A stretch of DNA of 64,000 nt from NCBI GenBank assembly GCA_943789475.1, contig CALSUG010000006.1:124001-188000 (forward strand), read 5' to 3'. The DNA comes from an uncultured Alphaproteobacteria bacterium (lineage in GTDB: Bacteria; Pseudomonadota; Alphaproteobacteria; Micavibrionales; UBA1664). Both the position numbers and the translations under genes were made by a program. The notes under the pieces were generated by a model. It searched no databases and was not told the DNA's origin. It saw nothing but the letters and a program-made list of their open reading frames with translations. This document shows positions 10,107 through 20,614 of the stretch, piece by piece; position 1 is the first letter of the stretch, and every line of letters starts with the position of its first letter.

Positions 10107-10849
10107 TATTTAATCACAGCACGAGCATTGATTGTCATAGACACATTTGTATCACCAGCTTGTGCCGAAGGAGTTGGCATTCCTGCGTCCATAGCCATTG
10201 CCTGCATTTCCATTTTTGCAGCACGTGCATAAACAGGGCGTGGTGCATATGAATTTGCATCAACATTAATTTCAACAAAATCAACGTCCGATTTACCCAA
10301 TGCACGCGCAACACGCATCGCACGCTCTTTCAACGCCTTAACTGTTTCTTCCATCAAACCATCACGAGTTTGCTCATACTTATCTGTTGATAATCGATAA
10401 TTCAATCCGTTCATCGCAAATCCCATATCTTGAATTTTTCCCGTCACATTCAACACATCATCAGCAACAACAGATTTAATCGTCAACGTTTGTGATCCAC
10501 GCCATTTATCAAGAACACGTTTATTGTTATTCCCGTTTTTATCACGAATATAACGATAATCTGGATTCACATAGTAATTTCCTGTCTCCACCTTCAATGA
10601 TGGGTATCTTTTAACTAACGCCGTGGCACTTGCCATTGCTTCATTAATTGTTCTTTGAACTGACTTAGAATCTTTTCCCTCTTCTTCAATACGAAGTGAG
10701 GCGACCAAAAGATCTTGTTCAACCTCGACACGTTCCGTTGCAGAAATATTCAATGCCGTGTGACCGTCAGGTAACGCGATAACTTCCTGAGCTTGGACAG
10801 GTAAAATAAATAAAGCAGATAGCGCCGATGCGAGAAGTATGTTTTTCAT
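10106..10849 (-). CDS. SIMPL (DUF541) domain periplasmic protein
   Basis: The ATG at 10849 is chosen because it gives a clean signal peptide (MKNILLASALSALFILPVQA, cleavage after QAQ region) and follows GAAAGGTC. The mature part of ~225 residues has the SIMPL pattern: an early ISATERVEVEQDL strand, repeated use of GQ/WRGSQTLTIK, and a late conserved block with RAMRVARALGK. Bacterial SIMPL proteins are periplasmic or outer-membrane associated and of poorly defined function, linked to stress tolerance. It is coupled to the downstream kinase. Confidence 0.85.
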   Translation of the reverse strand: MKNILLASALSALFILPVQAQEVIALPDGHTALNISATERVEVEQDLLVASLRIEEEGKDSKSVQRTINEAMASATALVKRYPSLKVETGNYYVNPDYRYIRDKNGNNNKRVLDKWRGSQTLTIKSVVADDVLNVTGKIQDMGFAMNGLNYRLSTDKYEQTRDGLMEETVKALKERAMRVARALGKSDVDFVEINVDANSYAPRPVYARAAKMEMQAMAMDAGMPTPSAQAGDTNVSMTINARAVIK

Positions 10850-10920
10850 GAAAAATGACCTTTCTTTTCTAAATAATAGATACTCACCTTCCACCAAAAA
10901 TATGGCTTAATCAAGACCTA

Positions 10921-12243
10921 TTATATTAACGACCATGTCGTACCATCACGACCATCTTTAATTGCAACACCCACGGATAATAATTCATCCCTAATTTCAT
11001 CACTGCGTGCAAAATCCTTGTTTGCGCGTGCATCATTACGTTCTTGAATTAGTTCTTCAACTTTATTTGCATCAACATCTGCTGTCTTTTCATTTTGCGC
11101 CCACTCATTTGCGTCCTGAGTTAACAACCCCAAAACATTTGCAGATGCTTGTAACTTGAATGACTTTTCCTTTGCCAGACGATGAAGTTCCGCAATGGCC
11201 TTTGGCGTATTCATATCATCGCACATCGCGGCAACAACAGCATCATCCGCCTCATTATCTTGTTTAATATTAGTAAGCACACCATACCACTTATTCAATG
11301 TCTTAGTCGCACTTTCAACACCCTCTTGTGTCCAATCGAATGGTTGACGATAATGCGTCGATAGCAATGCAAAACGCACGGCCTCGCCCTTCATTCCATC
11401 ATTAATCATGTCATGGACAAGCAAAACATTACCGATTGATTTTGACATTTTCTCACCTTCAACCGTCACAAAACCATTATGCATCCAATAATTTGCAAAT
11501 TCATCTGCGCCCGTTGCACAACAGCTTTGTGCAATTTCATTTTCATGATGGGGGAATGTTAAATCCAATCCACCACCATGGATGTCGAATGTTTTTCCTA
11601 AATATTGCTCAGCCATCACTGAACATTCAATATGCCACCCTGGACGACCATTACCCCACGGACTATCCCATCCAGGTTGATTTTCATTTGATGGTTTCCA
11701 CAAGACAAAATCAGCAGGATCTTTTTTATACGGTGCGACCTCGACCCGTGCACCCATAATTTGCTCGTCACGATTGCGTCCTGACAAACGACCATACCCA
11801 TCATATGAAGGAACATTGAATAAAACATGCCCTTCTTTTTCGTACGCATGCCCCTTTTCAATCAATGTTTTAATCATCGAAATCATACCATCGACATGGT
11901 CTGTTGCCTTTGGTTGATGGTGAGGTTGTAAAACACCCAAACTCGCCATATCACCATTATAAATTTTCGCATATTTTTCCGTTATATCGGATATAGGAAC
12001 ACCTGACGCATTCGCCGCATCCATAATTTTGTCATCAATATCTGTAATATTAGCCACGTGCGTTACACGATCATATTTATGTTCCAACACACGGCGAAAG
12101 GTATCAAAAACAACTGCCGCACGTGCATTACCAATATGAGCATAGCTATATACCGTTGGTCCACACACATATAATTTAATATGATCTGAATCAATCGGTT
12201 TAAATTCTTCTTTAGTACGGGACAAGCTATTGTAAATTTTCAT
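10921..12243 (-). CDS. cysS: Cysteinyl-tRNA synthetase
   Basis: The 440-residue class I synthetase has CGPTVYSYAHIGNAR near the N-terminus (zinc cysteine and HIGH-type motif), GWHIECSVM and HHENEIAQS for zinc binding, and KMSKS before the anticodon-binding region. It charges tRNA-Cys in the cytoplasm. The protein is slightly shorter than the ~460 usual because the C-terminal domain is compact. It is followed closely by small hypothetical genes upstream on the same strand, possibly one transcript. Confidence 0.97.
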   Translation of the reverse strand: MKIYNSLSRTKEEFKPIDSDHIKLYVCGPTVYSYAHIGNARAAVVFDTFRRVLEHKYDRVTHVANITDIDDKIMDAANASGVPISDITEKYAKIYNGDMASLGVLQPHHQPKATDHVDGMISMIKTLIEKGHAYEKEGHVLFNVPSYDGYGRLSGRNRDEQIMGARVEVAPYKKDPADFVLWKPSNENQPGWDSPWGNGRPGWHIECSVMAEQYLGKTFDIHGGGLDLTFPHHENEIAQSCCATGADEFANYWMHNGFVTVEGEKMSKSIGNVLLVHDMINDGMKGEAVRFALLSTHYRQPFDWTQEGVESATKTLNKWYGVLTNIKQDNEADDAVVAAMCDDMNTPKAIAELHRLAKEKSFKLQASANVLGLLTQDANEWAQNEKTADVDANKVEELIQERNDARANKDFARSDEIRDELLSVGVAIKDGRDGTTWSLI

Positions 12244-12256
12244 GGTTATGAATAGA

Positions 12257-12724
12257 TCATAACGCGTGATATTTTTCTACCGTCTTTTCAATCGAATTTA
12301 AAAAACCATCACCTTGTATCAAATCCACATGGACACATCCACGTGCGTGTAAATCATTTAATTTTTGAATAAGTGTTACAATTGCCCCGCCATACGGATC
12401 TTCACTATCATGCCTATGATTTAACAATGGTGGTTCTTGTGGAGCATGCACTGTATATGCCTGCACCGCCTTAGCCATTTTAGTGTCGTCTTGATGATCG
12501 TCTGTTATGATTTGAGTTTCACCGATCAACCCTTCTAAAAAAACGATTAACGACTCAACTGATATATCCGCCATATCATCTTCATGATCTTGCCAGTCAT
12601 CATGAGGACGTTGTTTTCGTTTTTGATATTCTGGATCATGCCTTTCAATAGAGTCATGCATGTCATTTTCCTCAATTTTACGAGGAAGAAACGATTGCCT
12701 AATTCTCTCTATACGGTTATCCAT
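12257..12724 (-). CDS. Hypothetical protein, 155 aa
   Basis: Unrecognised. The N-terminal third is highly charged (many H, D, R, K), and the rest is mixed alpha/beta with GGAIVTLIQKLNDLH and HVDLIQGDGFLNSIEKTV. No signal peptide or membrane segment. The ATG overlaps the stop of the next upstream gene (TAATG), so the two are coupled. It lies 13 bp before cysS. Codon use matches the chromosome. Confidence 0.6.
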   Translation of the reverse strand: MDNRIERIRQSFLPRKIEENDMHDSIERHDPEYQKRKQRPHDDWQDHEDDMADISVESLIVFLEGLIGETQIITDDHQDDTKMAKAVQAYTVHAPQEPPLLNHRHDSEDPYGGAIVTLIQKLNDLHARGCVHVDLIQGDGFLNSIEKTVEKYHAL

Positions 12725-13218
12725 TATTCCTTAACGAAAAGTTCTCCTATATTCGAATTATCTTCTGGTGAATACCAATCTGATCTATTGAACCATAGCA
12801 ATTTTGCCTTTTCAGGATTCTTATTCGACCATAAACGAAATTCTGCAACACGCGCAAACATCATCCAAAAATTTGTTTCATTCATCACAAATGGTTCTTT
12901 ACGATCAGCATAAACAGGTTTCAAGATAAACTCAGCAACCACACTTGATGATCCACCTAATTCCCTAAACATCCGCTCAGCAAGCCCCTTGGACAACTGT
13001 AATCTTGAATACTTCCTAACGTTTTCAGGTACAATTCCTACGTTTTCGCCATACATTTTAAATTTAAAAAATGTTTTATCATCCAGTTCATCAAACACGA
13101 TTAGATTTTGTAAACTGCTATATTCATCTGTCTGCAGCTCAACCTTTACAACAATGTGCTTCTTTTCATCATGCATATTAAAAACATTAGAGATTCTATT
13201 AGATTCTGATAAATTCAT
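12724..13218 (-). CDS. Hypothetical protein, 164 aa
   Basis: Unrecognised soluble protein with alternating charged and hydrophobic stretches and several aromatic residues near the C-terminus (FWMMFARVAEFRLW, LLWFNRSDWY). It forms a coupled pair with the 155-residue gene downstream and follows a small exported protein gene. Function unknown. Confidence 0.6.
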   Translation of the reverse strand: MNLSESNRISNVFNMHDEKKHIVVKVELQTDEYSSLQNLIVFDELDDKTFFKFKMYGENVGIVPENVRKYSRLQLSKGLAERMFRELGGSSSVVAEFILKPVYADRKEPFVMNETNFWMMFARVAEFRLWSNKNPEKAKLLWFNRSDWYSPEDNSNIGELFVKE

Positions 13219-13228
13219 TGCTGATTTA

Positions 13229-13498
13229 TCAATGTCTTGTGCCTGCCCTTACAAATGGACTCATTTTTGCAAAATTATCCGCATCCATCTGTGTTTTTGA
13301 CAACTTTAATTGTGTAAATAGTATTTTTTCAGGATGTGTATTCTTATGAATTTTTACATCCGGCAATATTGCTGGTTCTGCCAACACATCCACCACCACT
13401 GGTGGCAAGAAATCATTAATGACATTGTCTTGAGCAACAGCAAAACCGCTAACTAACGTCATTATAAAACTAAAAGAAAGGATGTATTTTGATATCAT
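13229..13498 (-). CDS. Small exported hypothetical protein
   Basis: An 89-residue protein with a plausible signal peptide (MISKYILSFSFIMTLVSGFAVAQ), leaving ~66 mature residues without cysteines or repeats. It heads the run of three hypothetical genes toward cysS and diverges from the Smr gene. Unrecognised. Confidence 0.6.
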   Translation of the reverse strand: MISKYILSFSFIMTLVSGFAVAQDNVINDFLPPVVVDVLAEPAILPDVKIHKNTHPEKILFTQLKLSKTQMDADNFAKMSPFVRAGTRH

Positions 13499-13556
13499 TT
13501 TTAAATTGTGCTACTCATAATTATTAATTCAACAGGGGCAATTATAAACGGAAACC

Positions 13557-14117
13557 ATGGCAAATAAAGGACGAAATATCAACGATGGTGAATTATCCCT
13601 ATGGGGACGCTTTATAGAAGGTATTAACCCACTACATAAAAGCAAAACAAACACGTCCAATCCTTCACCAACACAAAAAAAACAAACACACACACAATCT
13701 CGTAAGGCTTCACCTCCGCTTGCACCAACTTCACACCCCATACAAAAACCTCAACAAAATCTTGATCGTCGCACATTAACAAAGTTAAAATCGGGAAAAA
13801 TGGATATAGAAGGCCGTATCGACCTCCATGGAAAAACACAAGATCAAGCCTATCACGCATTAAAAGGATTCTTAACATCCGCCTTTGCCCAACAAAAGCG
13901 ATGTGTTTTGGTTATCACTGGTAAAGGAGGACGTCACAAGCAAGAAGATGTTTTCTCATCAATTCCTCAAGGACAAGGAGTGTTAAAAACAAGGCTTCCA
14001 GATTGGCTATCGACATCACCATTAAATGATATTGTTTTACGTCACGAACCCGCACAGGCAAAACATGGCGGTGGCGGTGCTTTTTATATTTATCTCAAAA
14101 GACAAAGAACAGCATAA
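13557..14117 (+). CDS. Smr-domain protein
   Basis: The 186-residue protein has a disordered, K/T/P-rich N-terminus (~residues 20-65) and a C-terminal Smr domain beginning GRIDLHGKTQDQAYHAL, with the conserved TGKGGRH and the end pattern AKHGGGGAFYIYLKR. Smr domains have DNA- or RNA-nicking activity and occur in MutS2 and stand-alone proteins. The DLHG and TGKG motifs needed for activity are present. It faces the hypothetical genes on the left across a 58-bp gap. Confidence 0.87.
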   Translation: MANKGRNINDGELSLWGRFIEGINPLHKSKTNTSNPSPTQKKQTHTQSRKASPPLAPTSHPIQKPQQNLDRRTLTKLKSGKMDIEGRIDLHGKTQDQAYHALKGFLTSAFAQQKRCVLVITGKGGRHKQEDVFSSIPQGQGVLKTRLPDWLSTSPLNDIVLRHEPAQAKHGGGGAFYIYLKRQRTA

Positions 14118-14165
14118 TTAGAACTTAATATTTTTTTCATATTTTTTTGTTATAAATAAATCATT

Positions 14166-14866
14166 ATGGGCGATAAAACACCTGATAATTTTGAAGTTAT
14201 TGATGAGGATGATATTCAATCTCCGTTATCCATTAGTGATACGTCTCCCCAAAAAATACACCTACATGATCTCACATCAATTGAAGTTTTTTTAAAAAAA
14301 TTACAACGGTTGATAAACGAAGGAAAATCACTGGATAACATAACAGTAACTCTTAATCGTCAGAAACGTTCTCTTGATACCCTTATATTAGACCATGGGC
14401 TTGTATCATCCGATGCGCTTCTCACGAACTTACATGACAATCACAGAGAACGATCCCCTTTCCTATGTCGCAACTTCCAAGAAACATCCGATCGTCGACA
14501 ACATGTCCGCGGTAAAACACCATACGTTATATTTTTCACCCCCAAACAAAGATGTCGAAATAAGAGAAAATAAAAAAGGTATCGTTGAGGGGAATATCCC
14601 TCATTCTAACATTTCACAACGCTTAATATTTCCCTGTAATCCCATATAGTGTATCAGAAAGCATTTCCCCAGATAGGATTCCCAAAACATGCTTTGCTGT
14701 TTTAGCCATCCCATCAATATATCACTTGATGAAAATAATGATTGCCCTTTTTATGACTTGGCATGTTCAATCGACACTGGCATTAGATTTAAGTGGCATT
14801 TCACCTGATATTTTAAACAATCTTTCATCAAAACCTGTCAAAAACTTGCCATATTCAGCAACATAA
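14166..14866 (+). pseudogene. Frameshifted orphan gene
   Basis: The start ATG at 14166 opens a frame that looks coding to ~14425 (LIL...SSDALLTNLH). The coding character then moves to a second frame (TITENDPLSYVATSKKHP to QRLIFP, ~14430-14634) and then to a third (VIPYSVSES to NLPYSAT, ending TAA at 14864-14866). Joined, the parts make one ~230-residue protein with no recognised domain. Two shifts within 250 bp suggest decay or local sequence errors. No single intact product is likely. This stretch would otherwise be a gene-free gap of ~300 bp. Confidence 0.55.
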
Positions 14867-14881
14867 TTTATAACCTAAAAT

Positions 14882-15986
14882 ATGCATGTCGCCCGTATAA
14901 CAGATAGCGAAGGTAACCTCATCAAAAATGATGATGGCACGGTTTATGCGTATTGAGGCATCTAAATTTAAAACAAAAGAAGATGCAAAAAAAATTCTCA
15001 ATAACTTATCAAACAAGTTAGGTATAGGTGAGTTATCTTATTGCTGTGGCTATGGTGATTGTCGTGCAACAGTTCATTTTCGCAAAGAAATAGAAAAAGC
15101 ATCAGGAAAAAAATCCAAGGCACGTCCCGCGGCATGGGTGTCCGATGACGTAAAATCACATGATATTGGATGCCCCGGCCCTGTAAATTATCATCATGAA
15201 CATATTCCCCATAATGGACTAAGTCTAGCTGAGGCCATTATGACAGAGGGTGAACATATTCTCCTCCACCTCAATATGGATTTAGGCGTTCGCACCGTAC
15301 CACAATTTAACCAAGCCAGTGGTACAGACACCGAAGATATAAAATGGAGAAAAATCAACCAAAATCATCACAGTTATTTCCCTATAGATACGTTAGATCA
15401 ATTGGCCAACACCATTTCACAAATTTATCGCGAGGGTAAAAGGCCTGCCCTCGATAGAATACAAATTGCCTATGAAGGGTTATGCCCCCCTCTTTCCAGA
15501 TTCATTGTTCGCAATGATGCGCACGACAGAATGCAATTAATAGAAACATTAATGGATAAGGCTATTCACAAAAAAGAACACCCCAAACAATATAATGACG
15601 ATAGTGATTTTGTATTCGGGTCACCACGCCTTGTCTTTTTTGAAGCCGCACAAACAGTGCAAAAATCGCAACACCCCGAAAAGAAAAAGCGCGCACGCGG
15701 ATGGCGACATGATGTTGGTGATGGGCGCACAACATATGATCAAATCGGATTGCAAAAAACAGGATTAACTGCGGATGATTTCTTCCCACATGGGGCACTT
15801 ATTATCGCGCGCCCCTTCGTCCACAAAAATTTTAATGAAAACTTTCCTATCGTGCATTGGTCTATCGAAGGCGAGAGCAACATTGACCTTGATCCCTCAT
15901 CCGAAATGGAAAAAATTCTCTGTTGGCATGGTCGCAACCATCCCCCACGCCAACCACGCGCACGCCAATACGAGTTACATATCTAA
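14882..15986 (+). pseudogene. Orphan cysteine-containing protein with N-terminal frameshift
   Basis: The long open frame begins only at 14928 with an unlikely MMMARFMRI start. A better N-terminus, MHVARITDSEGNLIKNDDG, begins at 14882 in another frame and meets the long frame at ~14956, where removing one T of a TT pair joins VYAY to EASKFKTKED. The product would be ~367 residues with cysteine clusters (YCCGYGDC, IGCPG) and no recognised domain. If the shift is real, an internal start would be needed. It converges with hslU, ending 4 bp inside it. Confidence 0.6.
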
Positions 15987-17305
15987 AGAATAAATTTAGA
16001 CAGATCGACGTTACCTGATAGTTCCTTTAGCGTCTCCGTGACCATTTTTGCATTTACCTGATATGTTTCACCACCTTTATCACAGGCCGTGAATGATATT
16101 TCATCCAACAAATATTCCATCACCGTATGCAAACGTCGCGCACCAATATTTTCAACCGTACGGTTGATTTCCGTTGCTAATTTTGCAATTTCATCAATCG
16201 CCGCATCATCAAATTCTAATGTCACATTTTCCGTGGCCAATAACGCCTGATATTGTTTAATCAAACTTGCCTCTGGTTCCGTCAAAATGCGCTTGAAATC
16301 TTCCTCGGTCAGCGCACGCAATTCAACCCGAATTGGTAAACGCCCCTGTAATTCAGCCAACAAATCAGACGGTTTCGCGTAATGAAATGCACCCGATGCG
16401 ATGAACAAAATATAATCCGTTTTCACGTTTCCGTATTTTGTCGAAACATTTGTTCCTTCAATCAATGGTAACAAATCACGTTGTACACCTTCGCGTGAAA
16501 CATCACCCCCACGCGCATCTGAACGCGCGGCAATTTTATCAATCTCATCCAAAAACACAATCGCGTTTTGTTCAACCAATTCAATCGCTTCCGATTGAAC
16601 TTTATCTTCATCCAACAACTTATCAGATTCTTCAGCAATCAAAATTTCATATGAATCTTCAACCGTCATTTTCTTCTTTTTCGTTTGCGCACCCATGCCC
16701 AACATGTCACCCAAATTCATCATCCCAATTGATGCGCCCGGCATTCCCGGAACATCAAATTGCGGCATACCTTTGGCTTGCTCTTGAACCTCGATTTCAA
16801 TTTCACGATCATTCAGATCACCATTACGCAACTTTTCACGGAAACTGTCTTTTGTGCTCTCACTCGCGCTATCACCAACCAATGCATCCAAAACACGTTT
16901 TTCGGCCGTAATTTCCGCCTTGGCCTTTACCGTTTTTCGCAAATCCTCACGCACCATGTGGATCGCGACTTCCATCAAATCACGAATGATTTGCTCAACA
17001 TCACGACCAACATATCCAACTTCCGTAAATTTCGTCGCCTCAACCTTTACAAATGGTGCTTGCGCCAATTTTGCCAAACGGCGGGCAATTTCCGTTTTAC
17101 CAACACCTGTTGGCCCAATCATAAGGATGTTCTTTGGCAACACCTCCTCCTTCATTGGGCTTTCCAATTGTTGTCGGCGCCAACGATTACGCAAGGCAAC
17201 AGACACCGCACGTTTTGCATCCTTTTGACCAATAATGTAACGATCAAGCTCACTGACAATTTCACGAGGCGTAAACGCCGCAATAGAATTTTTATTCGTT
17301 TTCAT
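15983..17305 (-). CDS. hslU: HslU, ATPase subunit of the HslUV protease
   Basis: A 440-residue AAA+ unfoldase with Walker A GPTGVGKT, the pore loop region GYVGRDVEQ, Walker [10 protein letters not shown] and sensor residues in the C-terminal domain ([15 protein letters not shown]). It forms a hexamer on the HslV peptidase and feeds unfolded proteins into it. The last residues (LSKFIL) match the HslV-contacting tail. hslV lies 2 bp upstream in the same transcript. Confidence 0.98.
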   Translation of the reverse strand: MKTNKNSIAAFTPREIVSELDRYIIGQKDAKRAVSVALRNRWRRQQLESPMKEEVLPKNILMIGPTGVGKTEIARRLAKLAQAPFVKVEATKFTEVGYVGRDVEQIIRDLMEVAIHMVREDLRKTVKAKAEITAEKRVLDALVGDSASESTKDSFREKLRNGDLNDREIEIEVQEQAKGMPQFDVPGMPGASIGMMNLGDMLGMGAQTKKKKMTVEDSYEILIAEESDKLLDEDKVQSEAIELVEQNAIVFLDEIDKIAARSDARGGDVSREGVQRDLLPLIEGTNVSTKYGNVKTDYILFIASGAFHYAKPSDLLAELQGRLPIRVELRALTEEDFKRILTEPEASLIKQYQALLATENVTLEFDDAAIDEIAKLATEINRTVENIGARRLHTVMEYLLDEISFTACDKGGETYQVNAKMVTETLKELSGNVDLSKFIL

Positions 17306-17307
17306 TT

Positions 17308-17874
17308 TTATATTTTTTCCATCACTAAATTATTATTTGTATAAACACAGATGTCGCCCGCGATACCCATCGCCTTTGTCACGATTTCTTCCGCAGATAG
17401 GTCTGAATTATTAACCAATGCGCGCGCCGCGGCCAATGCGTAATTCCCACCAGACCCAATGGCCACAACACCATCTTCGGGCTCAACAACATCACCCGTC
17501 CCCGATAAAATCAATGACACATCTTTGTCGCAAACAATCATCATTGCCTCGAGTTTGCGTAGGTATTTGTCCGTCCGCCAATCTTTTGCCAATTCAACAC
17601 ACGCGCGTGTTAATTGTCCTGGGTGGGTTTCTAATTTCGCTTCCAAACGCTCGAATAATGTAAACGCATCAGCGGTTGATCCCGCAAATCCTGTAATAAT
17701 CTCGCCATGTTTGCCCAAACGACGAACCTTTTTCGCATTATTTTTTAATACGGTTTGCCCCATGGACACCTGCCCATCACCGCCGACCACAACTTGATCA
17801 CCCTTACGGACAGAACAAATCGTCGTTGCGTGCCAACGCGTTGCATCATATGGAGAATTATTTTGATCACTCAT
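17308..17874 (-). CDS. hslV: HslV, peptidase subunit of the HslUV protease
   Basis: A proteasome-beta-like threonine peptidase. The ATG at 17874 is chosen (SD GAAGGTG); a GTG three codons upstream is less likely. A short propeptide precedes the catalytic Thr ([10 protein letters not shown]17 of the precursor), with GGDGQVSMG following. The mature length of ~172 is normal. It is the first gene of the hslVU pair and is probably expressed from a promoter in the 66-bp gap before the antiporter stop. Confidence 0.97.
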   Translation of the reverse strand: MSDQNNSPYDATRWHATTICSVRKGDQVVVGGDGQVSMGQTVLKNNAKKVRRLGKHGEIITGFAGSTADAFTLFERLEAKLETHPGQLTRACVELAKDWRTDKYLRKLEAMMIVCDKDVSLILSGTGDVVEPEDGVVAIGSGGNYALAAARALVNNSDLSAEEIVTKAMGIAGDICVYTNNNLVMEKI

Positions 17875-17940
17875 TTCAAACACCTTCTTTAATTAATGAA
17901 TGAAAGATACCGCACATGGCCCATAAATCAAGTGACCATA

Positions 17941-19158
17941 TTATGGCAGGACGTCTTGTTTTGTTTTTCGAACCGATGGTAAAATTTTAAACACAAACGG
18001 CGTGACCAACATGCCCAAAACAGTAACCAACAAAAAGAATTGTGCACTTTCAATTGGTAACAAATTTACCGCCATAGACACACTAATCACCATCAATGTA
18101 AACTCACCTGGCTGACACAACATCATTGCGATTTCACTAGCATGCTTACGTTTCATACCAAACGATCGACAGAGAGGATAAAGCGTTAATCCTTTTACAA
18201 AAAAGATACCCACGACCGACATCGCCAACAATATTGGATTGCTCAATATTTCTGCAATATCAACCTTCATACCAATAGATACAAAAAATACACCCAGCAA
18301 TAATGATTTTAACGGATATAGAATTTTTTCAATTTTTTCACAAAATTCTGTTTCCGCAATCATCAATCCCGCCAAAAACGCACCAAGCCCTGCCGACAAC
18401 CCTATTTTTTGCGTTGTTATTGAAATCAAACAAACAATAAATAAAACAAACGTTACCAACCATTCATTTTTATTTGTTCCTACAATTTTATGAAGAACAG
18501 GTTGAATGATTTTCTTACCAATAAAATAAATCAAACCAACCGCAATACTCGCAAAAACCAATGATAATATAACAATTAACGGTGTTGACGATTGATCTGT
18601 TGCACTTGCGGCAAATGCCCCGATCATCACCAATATCGGCACAACGGCCATATCTTGCATTAATAAAATTGAAAACGAAATGCGTCCATTGGCTTTTCTA
18701 TCCAATTTGTACTCCTTCAACAATTGCATCACGATTGCCGTGGAAGACAAGGCAAAACCAAACCCAACAATGATCGATGTTTGCAACGCATTTCCAAAAA
18801 ACAACGCAACGCCCGCGATGATAGATCCCGTGATCAACACCTGCGCACTACCTAATCCAAAAATATATTTTTTAAGTTCTTTTAATTTTTCGAATGATAA
18901 CTCCAACCCAATCATAAAAAGGAGCGCTAAAATCCCCAACTCCCCCATCAAATTCACACTGTCCAAATCAATCAATGGAGCGACATCAAATGCGGTTAAT
19001 AAATTGGGGCTAATCAAAATACCACTGACCAAAAAACCTAACACTGGTGACACGTGCATGCGGTTAAATAACGGCACAATCAATCCCGCAATCCCAAATA
19101 TCAAAAGGCATTTATAAAGAACAGGAATAATATCAGCGTGTTTAAGTGTTTCTTCCAT
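17941..19158 (-). CDS. CPA2-type cation:proton antiporter (Kef/NapA-like)
   Basis: A 405-residue integral membrane protein with ~12 hydrophobic segments. It contains the FMIGLELSFEKL pattern and a GLSAGLGAFLAGLMIAETEF block typical of the Na+/H+ or K+/H+ exchanger domain. The C-terminal RCK/TrkA-N regulatory domain of KefB/C is absent, so it is a short CPA2 member. It would exchange a monovalent cation for H+ at the inner membrane. It ends the folA-side gene run and lies 4 bp from folA. Confidence 0.85.
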   Translation of the reverse strand: MEETLKHADIIPVLYKCLLIFGIAGLIVPLFNRMHVSPVLGFLVSGILISPNLLTAFDVAPLIDLDSVNLMGELGILALLFMIGLELSFEKLKELKKYIFGLGSAQVLITGSIIAGVALFFGNALQTSIIVGFGFALSSTAIVMQLLKEYKLDRKANGRISFSILLMQDMAVVPILVMIGAFAASATDQSSTPLIVILSLVFASIAVGLIYFIGKKIIQPVLHKIVGTNKNEWLVTFVLFIVCLISITTQKIGLSAGLGAFLAGLMIAETEFCEKIEKILYPLKSLLLGVFFVSIGMKVDIAEILSNPILLAMSVVGIFFVKGLTLYPLCRSFGMKRKHASEIAMMLCQPGEFTLMVISVSMAVNLLPIESAQFFLLVTVLGMLVTPFVFKILPSVRKTKQDVLP

Positions 19159-19162
19159 ATAA

Positions 19163-19666
19163 TTATTTCATTCTATCATAAATATAAAAACTGTAACCAT
19201 CATGGTCATCACATGATGTCTGTGACCATTCGTTTTTATCAAATTCAGGAAAAAAAACATCACCTTCATAATCACCATCAACGATTGTGATGTACAAACG
19301 ATCCGCAAATGGTAAAGCTTGTGTGTAAACCGCCCCGCCACCAATCACCATTACTTCTTTTGCATGTGACTTTGCCACATCAACCGCACTCTCAACAGAT
19401 GGACAAACAACACAGTCTTCCGCCACATAATCATCCTGACGTGTAATAATAATATTCTGACGCTTTGACAAGGCAGGACCAGAGTGGGGATCACTCCCCT
19501 TCATTGCATGGATTGATTCAAATGTTGCCCGCCCCATGACAATCGGTTTATCCAACGTCTGCGCCTTGAAATATTTAAAATCCTCAGAAATATGCCATGG
19601 AATTTTATCACCATTACCAATCACTCTATTTTTTGCCATTGCCGCGATCATTGATATTTTTGTCAT
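19163..19666 (-). CDS. folA: Dihydrofolate reductase
   Basis: The ATG at 19666 is chosen because it follows GGAGGGG and gives the canonical N-terminus ISMIAAMAKNRVIGNGDKIPWH. The protein (~167 residues) carries the folate-site acidic region, MGRATFES and the NADPH loop GGGAVYTQALP. It reduces dihydrofolate to tetrahydrofolate. Its ATG overlaps the ubiA stop (ATGA), so it is coupled to ubiA. An upstream in-frame start would add 15 residues with no support. Confidence 0.96.
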   Translation of the reverse strand: MTKISMIAAMAKNRVIGNGDKIPWHISEDFKYFKAQTLDKPIVMGRATFESIHAMKGSDPHSGPALSKRQNIIITRQDDYVAEDCVVCPSVESAVDVAKSHAKEVMVIGGGAVYTQALPFADRLYITIVDGDYEGDVFFPEFDKNEWSQTSCDDHDGYSFYIYDRMK

Positions 19667-20598
19667 GATACCCCTCCATATAATGAAAATATTACAATCA
19701 AAACACACCATAACAATCCATAATCGCGGTTTGATTGGAATCGACGTAAAGTATTTTTATGGTTATCAATTCGCATTGTTCTTACCTGCCACATCAAATG
19801 TAACAATGGCAAAATACACAAACCATACAGTGCGTAAAAATCGATTTTTAAAACAAAAAACACAACAGAAAAAAATAAAATAAAATGAATAAAATAAAAT
19901 AGATAAATTATTTTATTAGTATACTTATTGAAATTTTCAACAAGATATCGTGCTGACGATTTTACCCCAACCAGAGCATCATCAGAACGATCCTGCATTG
20001 CATAAATTGTATCATAACCCAGTGTCCAAAAAAATCCTGACACATATAACAATATAGGAAACAATGACAATTCGCCTGTCACGGCGACCCACCCCATAAG
20101 AGCACCAAAATTAAAAGTCAGACCCAAAAACGCCTGTGGCCACCATGTAATGCGTTTCATTAATGGATAAAGAACGACGAAAAATAACGACAAAAATCCC
20201 AATATTATTACTTCAATATCTAATTGAACAAGGAGAAATAAACCACTCAACAACAACAATAAAATAAAAATAATTACTGATTTTACACTTACATCTCCTG
20301 AGGGAATCGGGCGCGTTGCTGTACGTTCAATTTTTCCATCTAGATCACGATCCCATAGATCATTAATCGCACATCCTGCACCGCGCATAATAATCGCACC
20401 AACGGCGAACAAAGCCATTAATCGCCATTCACCAACACCACCACTTAATAATATGGCCCATAACGCAGGCAATAATAACAACCACGTTCCGATAGGGCGA
20501 TCAAGGCGAATCAGGTAAAAATACGGACGCGCAAATGTCGGCACATATTCCACCCACCCCTTTGTTATAATATCAGTATGGTTTTGTTTTGATGTCAT
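19663..20598 (-). CDS. ubiA: 4-hydroxybenzoate polyprenyltransferase
   Basis: A membrane prenyltransferase of ~311 residues, with the first aspartate motif NDLWDRDLDG followed by KIERTATRPIPSG and a second region around YDTIYAMQDRSDD. It attaches the isoprenoid tail to 4-hydroxybenzoate in ubiquinone synthesis at the inner membrane. The ATG at 20598 is chosen over an upstream extension. Only 16 bp separate it from the divergent rsmE start, so its promoter must lie in rsmE. Confidence 0.95.
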   Translation of the reverse strand: MTSKQNHTDIITKGWVEYVPTFARPYFYLIRLDRPIGTWLLLLPALWAILLSGGVGEWRLMALFAVGAIIMRGAGCAINDLWDRDLDGKIERTATRPIPSGDVSVKSVIIFILLLLLSGLFLLVQLDIEVIILGFLSLFFVVLYPLMKRITWWPQAFLGLTFNFGALMGWVAVTGELSLFPILLYVSGFFWTLGYDTIYAMQDRSDDALVGVKSSARYLVENFNKYTNKIIYLFYFIHFILFFSVVFFVLKIDFYALYGLCILPLLHLMWQVRTMRIDNHKNTLRRFQSNRDYGLLWCVLIVIFSLYGGVS

Positions 20599-20614
20599 GG
20601 GTATAATCCATACC

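Noticed and set aside
14730-14866. Small exported peptide beginning at ATG 14730
   Set aside because: That frame stops after eight codons; the attractive downstream residues are in another frame and belong to the frameshifted gene.
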